Source of the DNA: Pseudaminobacter sp047739745
GTDB taxonomy: Bacteria > Pseudomonadota > Alphaproteobacteria > Rhizobiales > Rhizobiaceae
Length of the DNA: 64,000 bases
Direction: 5' to 3'
Assembly: GCF_047739745.1 (NCBI RefSeq)
Contig: NZ_JBLLVA010000017.1
Coordinates: forward strand, 38,753-102,752
Shown: piece after piece, positions 1 to 7,543 of the stretch
How the letters are laid out: the number at the start of each line of letters is the position of its first letter
Position numbering within the stretch: the first letter of the stretch is position 1
Made by a program: the position numbers and the translations under genes
The notes under the pieces: generated by a model
The model's database searches: none
The model's input: only the letters and a program-made list of their open reading frames with translations
Told to the model about the DNA's origin: nothing

Positions 1-23
1 CGCGTCGAATTCCTGTTGAGCAT
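1..23 (-). CDS. Start of a gene running off the left edge
   Basis: Only the first codons are present. On the minus strand a strong GGGAGG ribosome binding site lies 7 bases before an ATG whose frame runs off the window (Met-Leu-Asn-Arg-Asn-Ser-Thr). Nothing can be said about the product. The stretch 24-106 between it and the anti-sigma gene shows nothing else. Confidence 0.3.
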
Positions 24-106
24 GTCATTCCTCCCAAAAAACACATTATCCCTTGAAAGAGACGACGGATAACAGGCCGGATTTATTCCATCTCGTGACG
101 GATTAT

Positions 107-301
107 TCAGCGACCGCAGGCAGGCGCGACTCTTCGCGCTTCGGACAATGCAGCGATCTCGTCGCCTGGCAAGTCCGCATCTTCTACGGTGAGGCGCGCA
201 ACGAGCGCGGCGGCGTCTTCCGAAGCCAATTCGCCGTCCACATAGGCGTTGAGGCTTTCCCAGGGAACAGTGCGTTCTTTCCTCACAATGCTATCGATCA
301 T
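107..301 (-). CDS. Short anti-sigma factor (probably truncated)
   Basis: A 64-residue protein whose first 40 residues carry the anti-sigma N-terminal signature (WESLNAYVDGEL followed by an Ala/Glu-rich helix) typical of membrane-bound ECF anti-sigma factors. Its ATG lies inside the end of the upstream sigma gene (11-base overlap), the usual coupled sigma/anti-sigma arrangement. It ends before any transmembrane helix or periplasmic domain, and the last dozen residues (EARRVAPACGR) look unlike the family, so a frameshift or deletion has probably cut it short. If so, the sigma factor would lack membrane control. The family assignment is good; functionality is doubtful. Confidence 0.6.
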   Translation of the reverse strand: MIDSIVRKERTVPWESLNAYVDGELASEDAAALVARLTVEDADLPGDEIAALSEARRVAPACGR

Positions 302-812
302 TGTTTTTTGCCAAGGCTGCGGGCGGGCGATAGTTTCCGCCCTCTATGGCCTCCAGAAGGCTCAGTCTTGCGCGGCTCAGGCGGCTCATTACCGTACCAA
401 CCGGCACGGAGAGGATTTCTGCCGTCTCGATGTAGCGAAAGCCTGCCAAGTCCACGAGCTCGATGATTTCGCGATGCTTGGGCTCCAGGCGCTCCAATGC
501 CTGCCGGACGGTGATAGCCGCAATAAGAGGCTGATCGCTACACCATAGGAAGGTTTCGGGCACCGCATCTTTCGCATTTTGAGACACTCTCTGGTGGCGG
601 TGGTCATCGATCCAGACATTACGCAGTATTGCGAAAAGCCAGGGTCGCAATCTGCCATCCTCTTCAGGTGGCGATGCCGCCAGCGCTCTGACCGCACAGG
701 CCTGCAGCAAGTCGGCGGCGTCTTCGCGGTCGCCGCATAGCCGAAGCGCGTAGGAAAACAGTCGCTGCCAATTTTCGCGCAAGGCACGTTCAACTGCGAA
801 CTGCCGGGCCAT
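291..812 (-). CDS. ECF-type RNA polymerase sigma factor
   Basis: A 173-residue extracytoplasmic-function sigma factor. Region 2 is visible at about residues 15-80 (FSYALRLCGDREDAADLLQ, then the RPWLFAILRN segment), and region 4 at about 110-160 (LEPKHREIIELVDLAGFRY with the HTH ending VPVGTVMSRLSRAR). I start it at the ATG 5 bases after the stop of the small upstream gene, preceded by GAGGAA; a longer frame exists but overlaps that gene. It is the fourth gene of a leftward operon headed by glutaredoxin and a ferredoxin-type reductase, and overlaps the anti-sigma gene. The context suggests a redox or metal stress sigma factor, but its promoter class cannot be read here. Confidence 0.85.
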   Translation of the reverse strand: MARQFAVERALRENWQRLFSYALRLCGDREDAADLLQACAVRALAASPPEEDGRLRPWLFAILRNVWIDDHRHQRVSQNAKDAVPETFLWCSDQPLIAAITVRQALERLEPKHREIIELVDLAGFRYIETAEILSVPVGTVMSRLSRARLSLLEAIEGGNYRPPAALAKNNDR

Positions 813-816
813 TTCC

Positions 817-996
817 TCAAGTGACCCGGTCTGGATTTTCTGGTTCGGGCTCGTGCAGGTGGCGACCCACACGGTCGAGCAGATCCAGCAACTCGGCCTC
901 ATCCACCGCATCAGCCAGCATGAGAGTACGAACGATCGGATCAGCGAGAAGCTCATCAATAGTTAGTTCGGGTGAGCATGCGCTGTTGCAGTTCAA
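817..996 (-). CDS. Small acidic protein between reductase and sigma genes
   Basis: A 59-residue acidic helical protein (core LTIDELLADPIVRTLMLADAVDEAELLDLL). It fits exactly in the space between the reductase and the sigma gene: it ends 5 bases before the sigma ATG. No ATG is available in this span; a TTG at 994-996 with CGGAGA about 7 bases upstream is the best start. I do not recognise the family. The coding call rests on the composition, the lack of another gene in this gap and the tight spacing. Confidence 0.5.
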   Translation of the reverse strand: MNCNSACSPELTIDELLADPIVRTLMLADAVDEAELLDLLDRVGRHLHEPEPENPDRVT

Positions 997-1015
997 GGCT
1001 CTCGATCTCCGTCGT

Positions 1016-2029
1016 TCAGGTTGAGGTGTCGGGCGTGAAAAACACGTCCGCATGCATATCGTCGCTCTGCAGGCCGCGGGCGAAGACTGCTTCCATTGTG
1101 GCGTCGACCATGGCGGGCGGCCCGGCGACGTAGGCCTTCCATCCATCGAAGTCGGCGAGATCCTCGACTATTGCCTGGGTGACAAAACCGCGCCGATAGC
1201 CTTGCGTGGCCGCCTCCGACAGGACAGGGGTGAAGGAAAGCGTCGGGTGTCGGCCGGCCAGACTCCTGAAGTGATCGACCAGATAGAGATCGCGCTCGGT
1301 GCGGGCTCCGAAATAGACGTGGATCGGCTGCTTCATGCCGTGCGCAAGGGCGGTTTCGACGATCGATTTGATCGGCGCCAGACCTGAGCCGCCGGCAACG
1401 CACAGGATCGGGCCGGAATGATGCTGGCGCAGATAGGATGATCCGAGGGGAAACTCGAGCCGGGCTCTATCGCCGATTTTCAGCGCGTCATGGACATGCT
1501 GGGACGCGACGCCGCCCGGGACACGGCGAACATGGAATTCCAGGCTGTCGTCGCCATGCCGGTTGGCCATCGAATAGCTGCGCGACGGCATGCCATCGAA
1601 CCCGACCTGCGCATATTGTCCTGCGGAGAACAGCAAGGGCTCACCGTCCGAAGACGCAAGCCGCACAAGCTTGATATCGTGCGTCAGATCCTCGAGGCCG
1701 GTGACAACCGTCTGAATCTGCCGTGGCGTTTCGACGGCGTCATCGTCATCGCTGCCCAGCCAGGCGACGGCCGCATCCGTCTGCGGCACCGCACGACAGG
1801 CGAGGATCAGGCCGTCAGCCTTTTCGTCTTCGGTGAGCGCGAAGCGAGAATGCTGAAGGAGCTCAACCTCACCCTCGATCAGGCGCGACTTGCAGGATCC
1901 GCAACGGCCGGATCTGCAGCCATGCGGATAGGGGATGCCAGCGGCAAGTGCCGCATCGAGGATGGTGTGCCCATGCTCGACCTTCAGACTGGTTCGCGCC
2001 TGCCGGATATCAACGAGTTTTGGCGTCAT
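1016..2029 (-). CDS. Ferredoxin-fused FAD/NAD(P)H oxidoreductase
   Basis: A 337-residue electron-transfer flavoprotein of the ferredoxin-reductase type used by oxygenases and related redox enzymes. Residues 1-95 are a plant-type [2Fe-2S] domain with the cluster cysteines C38, C43 and C46 (C-x4-C-x2-C) and C78. Residues 105-205 are the FAD-binding barrel (RSYSMANRHGD). Residues 210-330 are the NAD(P)H domain (CVAGGSGLAPIKSIVE). No oxygenase component is nearby, so its partner is unknown; it lies directly downstream of a glutaredoxin (10-base gap) under a MerR-type promoter. A role in thiol or metal-stress redox chemistry is inferred from that context. Confidence 0.88.
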   Translation of the reverse strand: MTPKLVDIRQARTSLKVEHGHTILDAALAAGIPYPHGCRSGRCGSCKSRLIEGEVELLQHSRFALTEDEKADGLILACRAVPQTDAAVAWLGSDDDDAVETPRQIQTVVTGLEDLTHDIKLVRLASSDGEPLLFSAGQYAQVGFDGMPSRSYSMANRHGDDSLEFHVRRVPGGVASQHVHDALKIGDRARLEFPLGSSYLRQHHSGPILCVAGGSGLAPIKSIVETALAHGMKQPIHVYFGARTERDLYLVDHFRSLAGRHPTLSFTPVLSEAATQGYRRGFVTQAIVEDLADFDGWKAYVAGPPAMVDATMEAVFARGLQSDDMHADVFFTPDTST

Positions 2030-2038
2030 GTCGGGTAC

Positions 2039-2305
2039 TTACCTGGCCTCGGCCAATCCGAGAGCCTTGATGAGGCCGGGTTTCTGGCTGGGAAATGTTC
2101 CGTAGAAGACCTCCTCGCCGACGATGGTGATCGGGGCCACCCGGACGCCGGTGCGCGCTTTGGCTTCCTCGGCGATATCGCGATTGGTGAGGTCGCGCTC
2201 TTCATAGGTGAGGTTCTGCTGGTCGAGCCAACGCTTGAGCGCATGGCAGTCCGGGCAGGTGGGGGTCGTGTAGATCAGTATCGGTGGCGTGCTTTTCCCG
2301 GTCAT
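2039..2305 (-). CDS. Glutaredoxin-like protein
   Basis: An 88-residue thioredoxin-fold protein of the glutaredoxin/NrdH size class. The active site is C17-P-D-C20 (YTTPTCPDCHALKRWL), followed by VAPITIVGEEVFYG, the cis-proline region, and a C-terminal helix. I start at the ATG at 2305 (MTGKSTPP); a 12-residue extension is possible but unneeded. It is the first gene of the leftward operon, and the MerR-type promoter at 2387-2417 faces it. It probably reduces disulfides or glutathione mixed disulfides under metal or oxidant stress. Confidence 0.85.
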   Translation of the reverse strand: MTGKSTPPILIYTTPTCPDCHALKRWLDQQNLTYEERDLTNRDIAEEAKARTGVRVAPITIVGEEVFYGTFPSQKPGLIKALGLAEAR

Positions 2306-2386
2306 CCTGTCTGCCTTTCGCGGATTTTGGCGTGTGGGCACGTCGACGAGCCATCAAACGAGAGCTGTCGAGGTGCGATTTTCAGC

Positions 2387-2417
2387 AGGTTGCGGGTTCC
2401 AGCGCTTGTAAGGTCAA
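2387..2417 (-). promoter_or_regulatory. MerR-type promoter of the glutaredoxin operon
   Basis: On the minus strand: TTGACC (-35), then a 19-base spacer starting TTACAAGCGCTGGAAC, then CAACCT (-10). The over-long 19-base spacer with a dyad inside it is the hallmark of promoters activated by MerR-family regulators such as CueR. The same layout recurs at 6187-6217, 18620-18650 and 18675-18705. Confidence 0.7.
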
Positions 2418-2629
2418 GCCCGATTCTGTACCCACAGGAGAGATTTTGTGGTGTTCGGCGTAGAAATCCGCGCAACGCGGGAAGTTTTCGACCCGGACAG
2501 ACACGGGGCTGTCGATCCGCGACGCGCTCTGGCGGGGCACTCCTTCTGCGGAGAACGCCCGACAAACAATGTGGACGGGGCCACGCCCTCACAGGCAGCT
2601 TTCGTCCCGAGCAAAGGTAGAACAGGCGA

Positions 2630-3022
2630 ATGACGAGCCGGAAGACGAAACCCAAGGACGACACGCGGGAGGAACCGATCAAAGGCGGTGACACTGCGCC
2701 GCATAGCCACCTGGACCATTCCTCGCTGTCGCAAAACGAGGTCACGATCCTTGCGGAAACCTTCCGGCTGCTTGGCGATCCCTCGCGGCTGAAGATCCTG
2801 CTCAGCTGTCTGCCGGGGCCGATTTCGGTCGGCGACATTGCAGAAAAGCTGGAACTGTCCCTGACGCTCGTCAGTCACCATCTGCGCCTGCTGCGCGGGG
2901 CCCGGCTCGTCAAGGGCGAGCGGCAGGGCAAGCATATCTTCTATGCGATCGCCGATGAGCATGTCAGCCAGGTCCTGCAGGATATGGCCACGCATATCGC
3001 CGAGGACCATGCGGACGATTGA
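2630..3022 (+). CDS. SmtB-type ArsR metal-sensing repressor
   Basis: A 130-residue winged-helix repressor. Residues 40-125 form the ArsR domain (FRLLGDPSRLKILLSC; recognition region LTLVSHHLRLLRGARLV). The alpha-5 zinc site of SmtB/CzrA/NmtR is fully preserved as D109-x-H111 and H122-x2-E125, so Zn(II), or Cd/Co, is the likely inducer. The N-terminal 35 residues contain a His-rich stretch (HSHLDHSS) that may also bind metal. It sits just upstream of a Zn/Cd ATPase with an operator in between, and is a close paralog of the ArsR protein at 20286-20630. It probably represses the ATPase and possibly itself. Confidence 0.9.
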   Translation: MTSRKTKPKDDTREEPIKGGDTAPHSHLDHSSLSQNEVTILAETFRLLGDPSRLKILLSCLPGPISVGDIAEKLELSLTLVSHHLRLLRGARLVKGERQGKHIFYAIADEHVSQVLQDMATHIAEDHADD

Positions 3023-3050
3023 TTGCGCGTGTGGGGCATAATTTTCCTAC

Positions 3051-3080
3051 TAACACTTGAATAGCTGTTCAAGTGTGTTA
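3051..3080. promoter_or_regulatory. ArsR/SmtB operator
   Basis: A perfect inverted repeat: ACACTTGAA, six bases, TTCAAGTGT. This is the 12-2-12-like geometry of SmtB/CzrA-class operators. It lies between the arsR gene and the P-type ATPase gene it presumably controls. The right half-site TTCAAGTGT recurs in the operator at 19179-19204. Confidence 0.8.
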
Positions 3081-3156
3081 ATAAATCCTTCCGAAGCCAC
3101 GCAGGACGTGCGCGAAAGCGCGCGCGCCCGCTGCGCCGGTCAGAAAGGAGATCGCA

Positions 3157-5997
3157 ATGACAACTGGACTTTCAACGCCAGGCGTTGCCGGGGAACGGCT
3201 CGGCTTTCGCGTCGATGGCATGGACTGCGCGAGTTGCGTCGGCAAGATCGAGACGGCGTTGGGCCGTCTTGGGGGTGTCTCGGACGTTACCGTCAATTTC
3301 GCCAGCGAGACGCTGGTGCTTTCGCGCCAGACAACAAGCAAAACGACGTCAAAGGACATCGCCAAGAAGATCCGTTCGCTGGGCTTCGACGTGACTGAAC
3401 TACCGGCGGCGGCGGTTCCCGCTGCTCCCGTAGAGCGTTCCGAGTGGCATTCCGGGCACGATCACAGTGGTTGCTCGGGCAATCATGCTCATGATCATAG
3501 CGGGCATGATCACGCGGGACACAAACATGGCGAGCATGATCACTCCGGCTGCGGCGGTCACGACCATGCGCACAAGCACGACCATTCCGCGCACAATCAT
3601 CACGGTGGAAACTGTGATGGTCATTCGCACGACCACGACCACGGTCACGGTCATGAGCATCACGGCAGCTGTGCCGGCGATCACAAGCATGACCATCACG
3701 ATCATGACCATGACCACGGCGGTTGCGGTGGCCACGACCATTCCACCCATGCCACGCCCGTATCACGCGCTGCTCCGGCTACTCCTCCCAACGTCTCGAT
3801 GCGGGTCGAGGGCATGGATTGCGCGAGTTGCGTCGGCAAGATCGAGGTGGCGCTGGCGCGAATGCCGGGCATTTCCGACACGCGCGTGAACTTCACGACC
3901 GAAACGCTGGAACTGACCCTCGCCGCAGGTGCAGCGACCAAGGTCAGCGATATCGAAAAGACCATCAAGAGCCTGGGCTTCGGCGTCTCCAATACGCGCG
4001 AGCTGTCGTCCTCATCCGATGCCGTGGTCGATATCGCCCCCGCGCCGATGCGCAATCAGCGCTGGTGGCAGACCCGCAAGGGCAAGCATGTCATCGGCCT
4101 CGGCCTGCTGATGGGCTCGGCCTACGGCGTCGCGCAGTTCATTCCGCTTTATGCAGAGTGGATCTTCGCGGCTGCGGTCATTGCCGGCGTCATTCCGTTT
4201 GCCCGCAAGGCGTTTGCGCTGGCGACCTCGGGGTCTCCCTTCTCCATCGAAACGCTGATGGTAGTCGCATCGCTGGGCGCCCTCGTGATCGGGGAAGCCG
4301 AAGAGGCGGCAGCGGTCGTGTTCCTGTTTGCGGTCGGAGAGTTGCTCGAAAGCGTGGCTGCCGGGCGGGCACGCGCCGGCATCAAGGCCCTCGCGTCGCT
4401 GGTTCCCAAGACGGCGGTGCTTCTCGACCCGAATGGCGGCCAGCGCACGGTGCCGGCATCGTCGCTGCGCGTAAACGATCTCGTTCTGGTTCGACCCGGT
4501 GACCGCGTGCCTGCCGACGGCCAGATCGTCCAGGGGACCTCCAGCCTCGACGAATCGCCGATCACCGGCGAATCCGTTCCGCGCTCGAAGGCCAGGGGCG
4601 AAACTGTGTTCGCCGGTTCGATCAACGTCGATGGCGTTCTGCAGGTCAGTGTCGAGAAGACAGCATCGGACAACACCATCTCGCGCATCATCCAGCTTGT
4701 CGAGCAGGCCCAGTCCGCCAAGGCGCCGACGGCCCGGTTCATCGAGAACTTCAGCCGCTACTATACGCCGGCCGTGATGCTGATTGCTGCGCTGATCATC
4801 ACCGTGCCTCCGCTGGCGATGGGTGGAGACTGGGATACCTGGATCTATCGTGGCCTTGCCCTGCTGCTGATCGCGTGCCCCTGTGCGCTCGTCCTGTCGA
4901 CGCCAGCGGCTATCGCTTCCGGCCTCGCTGTCGGCACGCGCCGTGGCCTGCTGATCAAGGGCGGCAACGCCCTCGAGACCATCGGCAAGGTGCGCGCCAT
5001 TGCCTTCGACAAGACGGGAACGCTGACCGAAGGCAAGCCGCGCGTCACCGAGGTCCTGGCATTCGGCAAGACTGAAGAGCGTGATGTCGTAGCCCTTGCG
5101 GCGGCGGTCGAGACGGGGTCGAACCACCCGCTTGCGAAGGCGATCATCGGCCGCGCCGAAACCGACGGCATCGCTGTCCCCGCCGCGCAGGATGCATCGG
5201 CGACGGCGGGCAAGGCCGTACACGCAACCGTTGCCGGACGTCGCCTGGCCGTCAGCTCCCCGACCCATGCCGGACAGGTGGCAACACTCAACGCGCTCGA
5301 GCGTGCGGCAATCGAAAAGCTTGAAGATCGCGGCAATACGGTTGCCGTCCTCTTCGACGAGCAGGCGAAGGAGATCCTTGGTCTTATCGCGCTGCGTGAC
5401 GAACCGCGTCGCGATGCGCGCGAGGGCGTCGCCCAGCTCAAGGCAATGGGCGTGCGATCGGTGATGCTGACGGGCGACAACCGGCGCACCGCCCAGGCGA
5501 TCGCCAAGGGTCTTGGCATCGAGTGGAGCGCTGAGCTCCTGCCGCAGGACAAGCTCAATCTCGTCAACGAGATGAAGAGCCAGTCCAAGGTTGCCATGGT
5601 CGGCGATGGCATCAATGATGCCCCGGCGCTTGCGACGGCCGATGTCGGCATCGCCATGGGCGGTGGCACCGACGTTGCGATCGAGACGGCCGATGCTGCG
5701 CTGCTCAAGAGCCGCGTCACGGACGTTGCCCATCTCGTCGCGCTGTCGCGCGCCACCATGGCCAACATCCATCAGAACGTTGTCTTCGCGCTGGCGTTGA
5801 AGGGGCTGTTCCTGGTCACCAGCGTTATGGGCCTTACCGGCCTGTGGATTGCGGTCCTTGCCGATACCGGGGCAACGGCCATCGTGACGCTCAACGCCCT
5901 GCGGTTGCTGCGCTTCAAGGGGGCGAAGGCGGCCGAAGACGATGGCCGCGACGAAGGCATGCCTTCTCGCCCGCTGGTCCCTGTCGAAAGCCACTGA
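3157..5997 (+). CDS. cadA: Zn/Cd/Pb-exporting P1B-type ATPase with His-rich linker
   Basis: A 946-residue P-type ATPase exporting divalent soft metals across the inner membrane. Two heavy-metal-associated domains (about residues 12-80 and 210-280) each carry GMDCASC. Between them, residues 95-200 form an exceptionally His-rich segment (repeats of HDHSGH/HDHDH). The ATPase core follows: phosphatase loop ITGES, membrane C574-P-C576, phosphorylated D618 in DKTGTLTEG, hinge GDGINDAPAL at about 816. TM8 has LADTGATAIVTLNALRLL and TM7 has ALKGLF, the P1B-2 (Zn/Cd/Pb) signature rather than the copper one. GAAAGGAG precedes the ATG. It follows arsR and an SmtB-type operator, and a hairpin ends the unit. 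Confidence 0.93.
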   Translation: MTTGLSTPGVAGERLGFRVDGMDCASCVGKIETALGRLGGVSDVTVNFASETLVLSRQTTSKTTSKDIAKKIRSLGFDVTELPAAAVPAAPVERSEWHSGHDHSGCSGNHAHDHSGHDHAGHKHGEHDHSGCGGHDHAHKHDHSAHNHHGGNCDGHSHDHDHGHGHEHHGSCAGDHKHDHHDHDHDHGGCGGHDHSTHATPVSRAAPATPPNVSMRVEGMDCASCVGKIEVALARMPGISDTRVNFTTETLELTLAAGAATKVSDIEKTIKSLGFGVSNTRELSSSSDAVVDIAPAPMRNQRWWQTRKGKHVIGLGLLMGSAYGVAQFIPLYAEWIFAAAVIAGVIPFARKAFALATSGSPFSIETLMVVASLGALVIGEAEEAAAVVFLFAVGELLESVAAGRARAGIKALASLVPKTAVLLDPNGGQRTVPASSLRVNDLVLVRPGDRVPADGQIVQGTSSLDESPITGESVPRSKARGETVFAGSINVDGVLQVSVEKTASDNTISRIIQLVEQAQSAKAPTARFIENFSRYYTPAVMLIAALIITVPPLAMGGDWDTWIYRGLALLLIACPCALVLSTPAAIASGLAVGTRRGLLIKGGNALETIGKVRAIAFDKTGTLTEGKPRVTEVLAFGKTEERDVVALAAAVETGSNHPLAKAIIGRAETDGIAVPAAQDASATAGKAVHATVAGRRLAVSSPTHAGQVATLNALERAAIEKLEDRGNTVAVLFDEQAKEILGLIALRDEPRRDAREGVAQLKAMGVRSVMLTGDNRRTAQAIAKGLGIEWSAELLPQDKLNLVNEMKSQSKVAMVGDGINDAPALATADVGIAMGGGTDVAIETADAALLKSRVTDVAHLVALSRATMANIHQNVVFALALKGLFLVTSVMGLTGLWIAVLADTGATAIVTLNALRLLRFKGAKAAEDDGRDEGMPSRPLVPVESH

Positions 5998-6013
5998 CCG
6001 CTTGATTGATGAA

Positions 6014-6039
6014 GCCGCCAGTCATCCACGACTGGCGGC
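6014..6039 (+). terminator. Hairpin after the Zn/Cd ATPase gene
   Basis: GCCGCCAGTC, six-base loop, GACTGGCGGC: a 10-bp perfect GC-rich stem 17 bases after the stop codon. There is no T-run, so termination efficiency is uncertain. Confidence 0.55.
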
Positions 6040-6186
6040 CTCGGTGACCGGACCTGCTGATTTATCGCGCTCATTCAGGAACGGATTTCGGCTCGAAAGA
6101 TGTCGGCGAAGTACGGAATGCGGTTGGCCGCTACATGACTTGACGACTGCGTCAAGGGTCCGCTTGGAAATAGTTTTCCAAGGGCC

Positions 6187-6217
6187 TTGACCTTCCTATC
6201 GTTGGAAGCCCCACCTT
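6187..6217 (+). promoter_or_regulatory. MerR-type promoter of the RND efflux operon
   Basis: TTGACC, then 19 bases (TTCCTATCGTTGGAAGCCC), then CACCTT. The dyad CCTTCC...GGAAG within the long spacer is the CueR-like operator form. It lies about 65 bases before the RND adaptor gene. The rest of the 5998-6283 gap holds only the upstream hairpin. Confidence 0.75.
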
Positions 6218-6283
6218 CGCCAAAAGTGATCGCCGCTGTGTCCCGCTGGCCGGAAACGCGCGCTCTTAGGAAGGTGAACGAGA

Positions 6284-7543
6284 ATGAGTAATAAAGCCGC
6301 CACTTTGTTTCTGGCCGGTGCAGTGGTTGCCGGCGGTACGCTTGCGATGGTCTATCGCGATGAGGTTGGCCCCTACGCGAAAAGCTTGCTGACGCTGGTC
6401 TCCTCGACGGTGGCGGCGGAAGCTGCGGCGCAGCCGGCCCAGATGCCTGTGCCGCAGGTGCCGGTCGCCGAGGTCATCACGCGCACGGTCGCGCCGTCTG
6501 CCGAGTTTACGGGCCATCTCGAAGCGACGAGGGCCATCGAACTGCGTTCGCGCGTCGGCGGCGCCATCGACACCGTCAGCGTCCCCGAGGGTGGCTTCGT
6601 GCGGCCGGGCGAGCTTCTCTTCCAGATCGATCCACGACCTTTTCAGGTTGCGCTGGACTCGGCGAAGGCTCAGTTGCAGCAGGCTCGCGTCCTGCTTGAA
6701 CAGGCCGAGATCGATTTCAGGCGCGCAGAGCAGCTGGCGCCCAATGGCACGGTGTCGCGCAAGACCTTCGATGATGCGCGGGCCGTGCACCGTCAGCGCC
6801 AGGCCCAGGTCGAGATCGCCAAGGCCGCCGTTGCGGCCGCAGAGCTGGATCTGTCTTTCACCCGCGTCACCGCACCGATCGCCGGTCGCGTCGACCGGAT
6901 TCTCGTTACGGAGGGCAATCTCGTCACGGGCGGGAATGCCGGAGCAGCAACCCTCCTGACCACGATTGTTTCGACCGATCCGCTCTATGTCTATTTCGAT
7001 ATCGACGAAGCCACCTATCTCGGCTTCGTGGGCAATGCGCGCTCGCCCGAGACGGGCAAGGTTGCCGGCAAGCTGCCGGTACAGGTCGGTCTGATGACCG
7101 ATGCAGGCTTTCCCCATGCCGGTGAACTCGATTTTCTTGGCAACCGCGTCGACCGGAGCACCGGCACGATCAGGGCCAGGGCCGTTGTCAGGAACCCGGA
7201 CGGCAGACTGACACCTGGCCTCTTCGCGCGGGTGAAGCTCGTCACCGCCGAGCCAGCCCAGACCGTGCTGATCGACGACCAGGCGATCGGCATTGATCAG
7301 GGACGCCGGTATGTCCTCGCACTCGGGGCCGACAACAAGGCGGAATACCGACCCGTCGAGATCGGGCCAATTGTCGATGGCCTGCGCGTTGTTTCGGCCG
7401 GTCTCAACCCGGCTGACAAGATCATCATCAAGGGGCTGGTTCGCCCCGGCATGCAGGTGGTCCCGCAGATGATCTCCATGCTGCCGGGCGAGGCTGCCGA
7501 TGGCGACCGGGCTGCTGCGCAGGCGCAGGAGGCGCGTCAATGA
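6284..7543 (+). CDS. RND efflux periplasmic adaptor (membrane fusion protein)
   Basis: A 419-residue periplasmic adaptor of the AcrA/MexA/MexE type. Residues 4-24 are an N-terminal membrane anchor. Barrel-sandwich (lipoyl-like) halves sit at about 70-100 and 190-225 around a coiled-coil hairpin (about 115-190, rich in Q, A and E; repeats of LQQARVLLEQAEIDFRRAEQL). A beta-barrel (230-310) and a membrane-proximal domain follow. It bridges the pump at 7540-10716 to an outer-membrane channel; no TolC-type gene is nearby, so a chromosomal one is presumably used. It overlaps the pump gene by 4 bases. Its MerR-type promoter suggests induction by metal or a toxic organic compound. Confidence 0.9.
   Translation: MSNKAATLFLAGAVVAGGTLAMVYRDEVGPYAKSLLTLVSSTVAAEAAAQPAQMPVPQVPVAEVITRTVAPSAEFTGHLEATRAIELRSRVGGAIDTVSVPEGGFVRPGELLFQIDPRPFQVALDSAKAQLQQARVLLEQAEIDFRRAEQLAPNGTVSRKTFDDARAVHRQRQAQVEIAKAAVAAAELDLSFTRVTAPIAGRVDRILVTEGNLVTGGNAGAATLLTTIVSTDPLYVYFDIDEATYLGFVGNARSPETGKVAGKLPVQVGLMTDAGFPHAGELDFLGNRVDRSTGTIRARAVVRNPDGRLTPGLFARVKLVTAEPAQTVLIDDQAIGIDQGRRYVLALGADNKAEYRPVEIGPIVDGLRVVSAGLNPADKIIIKGLVRPGMQVVPQMISMLPGEAADGDRAAAQAQEARQ

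Noticed and set aside
3293..3889. Long overlapping frames on both strands opposite the His-rich part of the Zn/Cd ATPase gene
   Set aside because: They consist of low-complexity His/Met/Thr/Val runs created by the repetitive GAC-CAT codons of the real gene.
4012..5994. 660-codon open frame on the minus strand opposite the ATPase
   Set aside because: Antisense shadow in high-GC coding DNA; no family motif, while the plus strand encodes a complete P-type ATPase.
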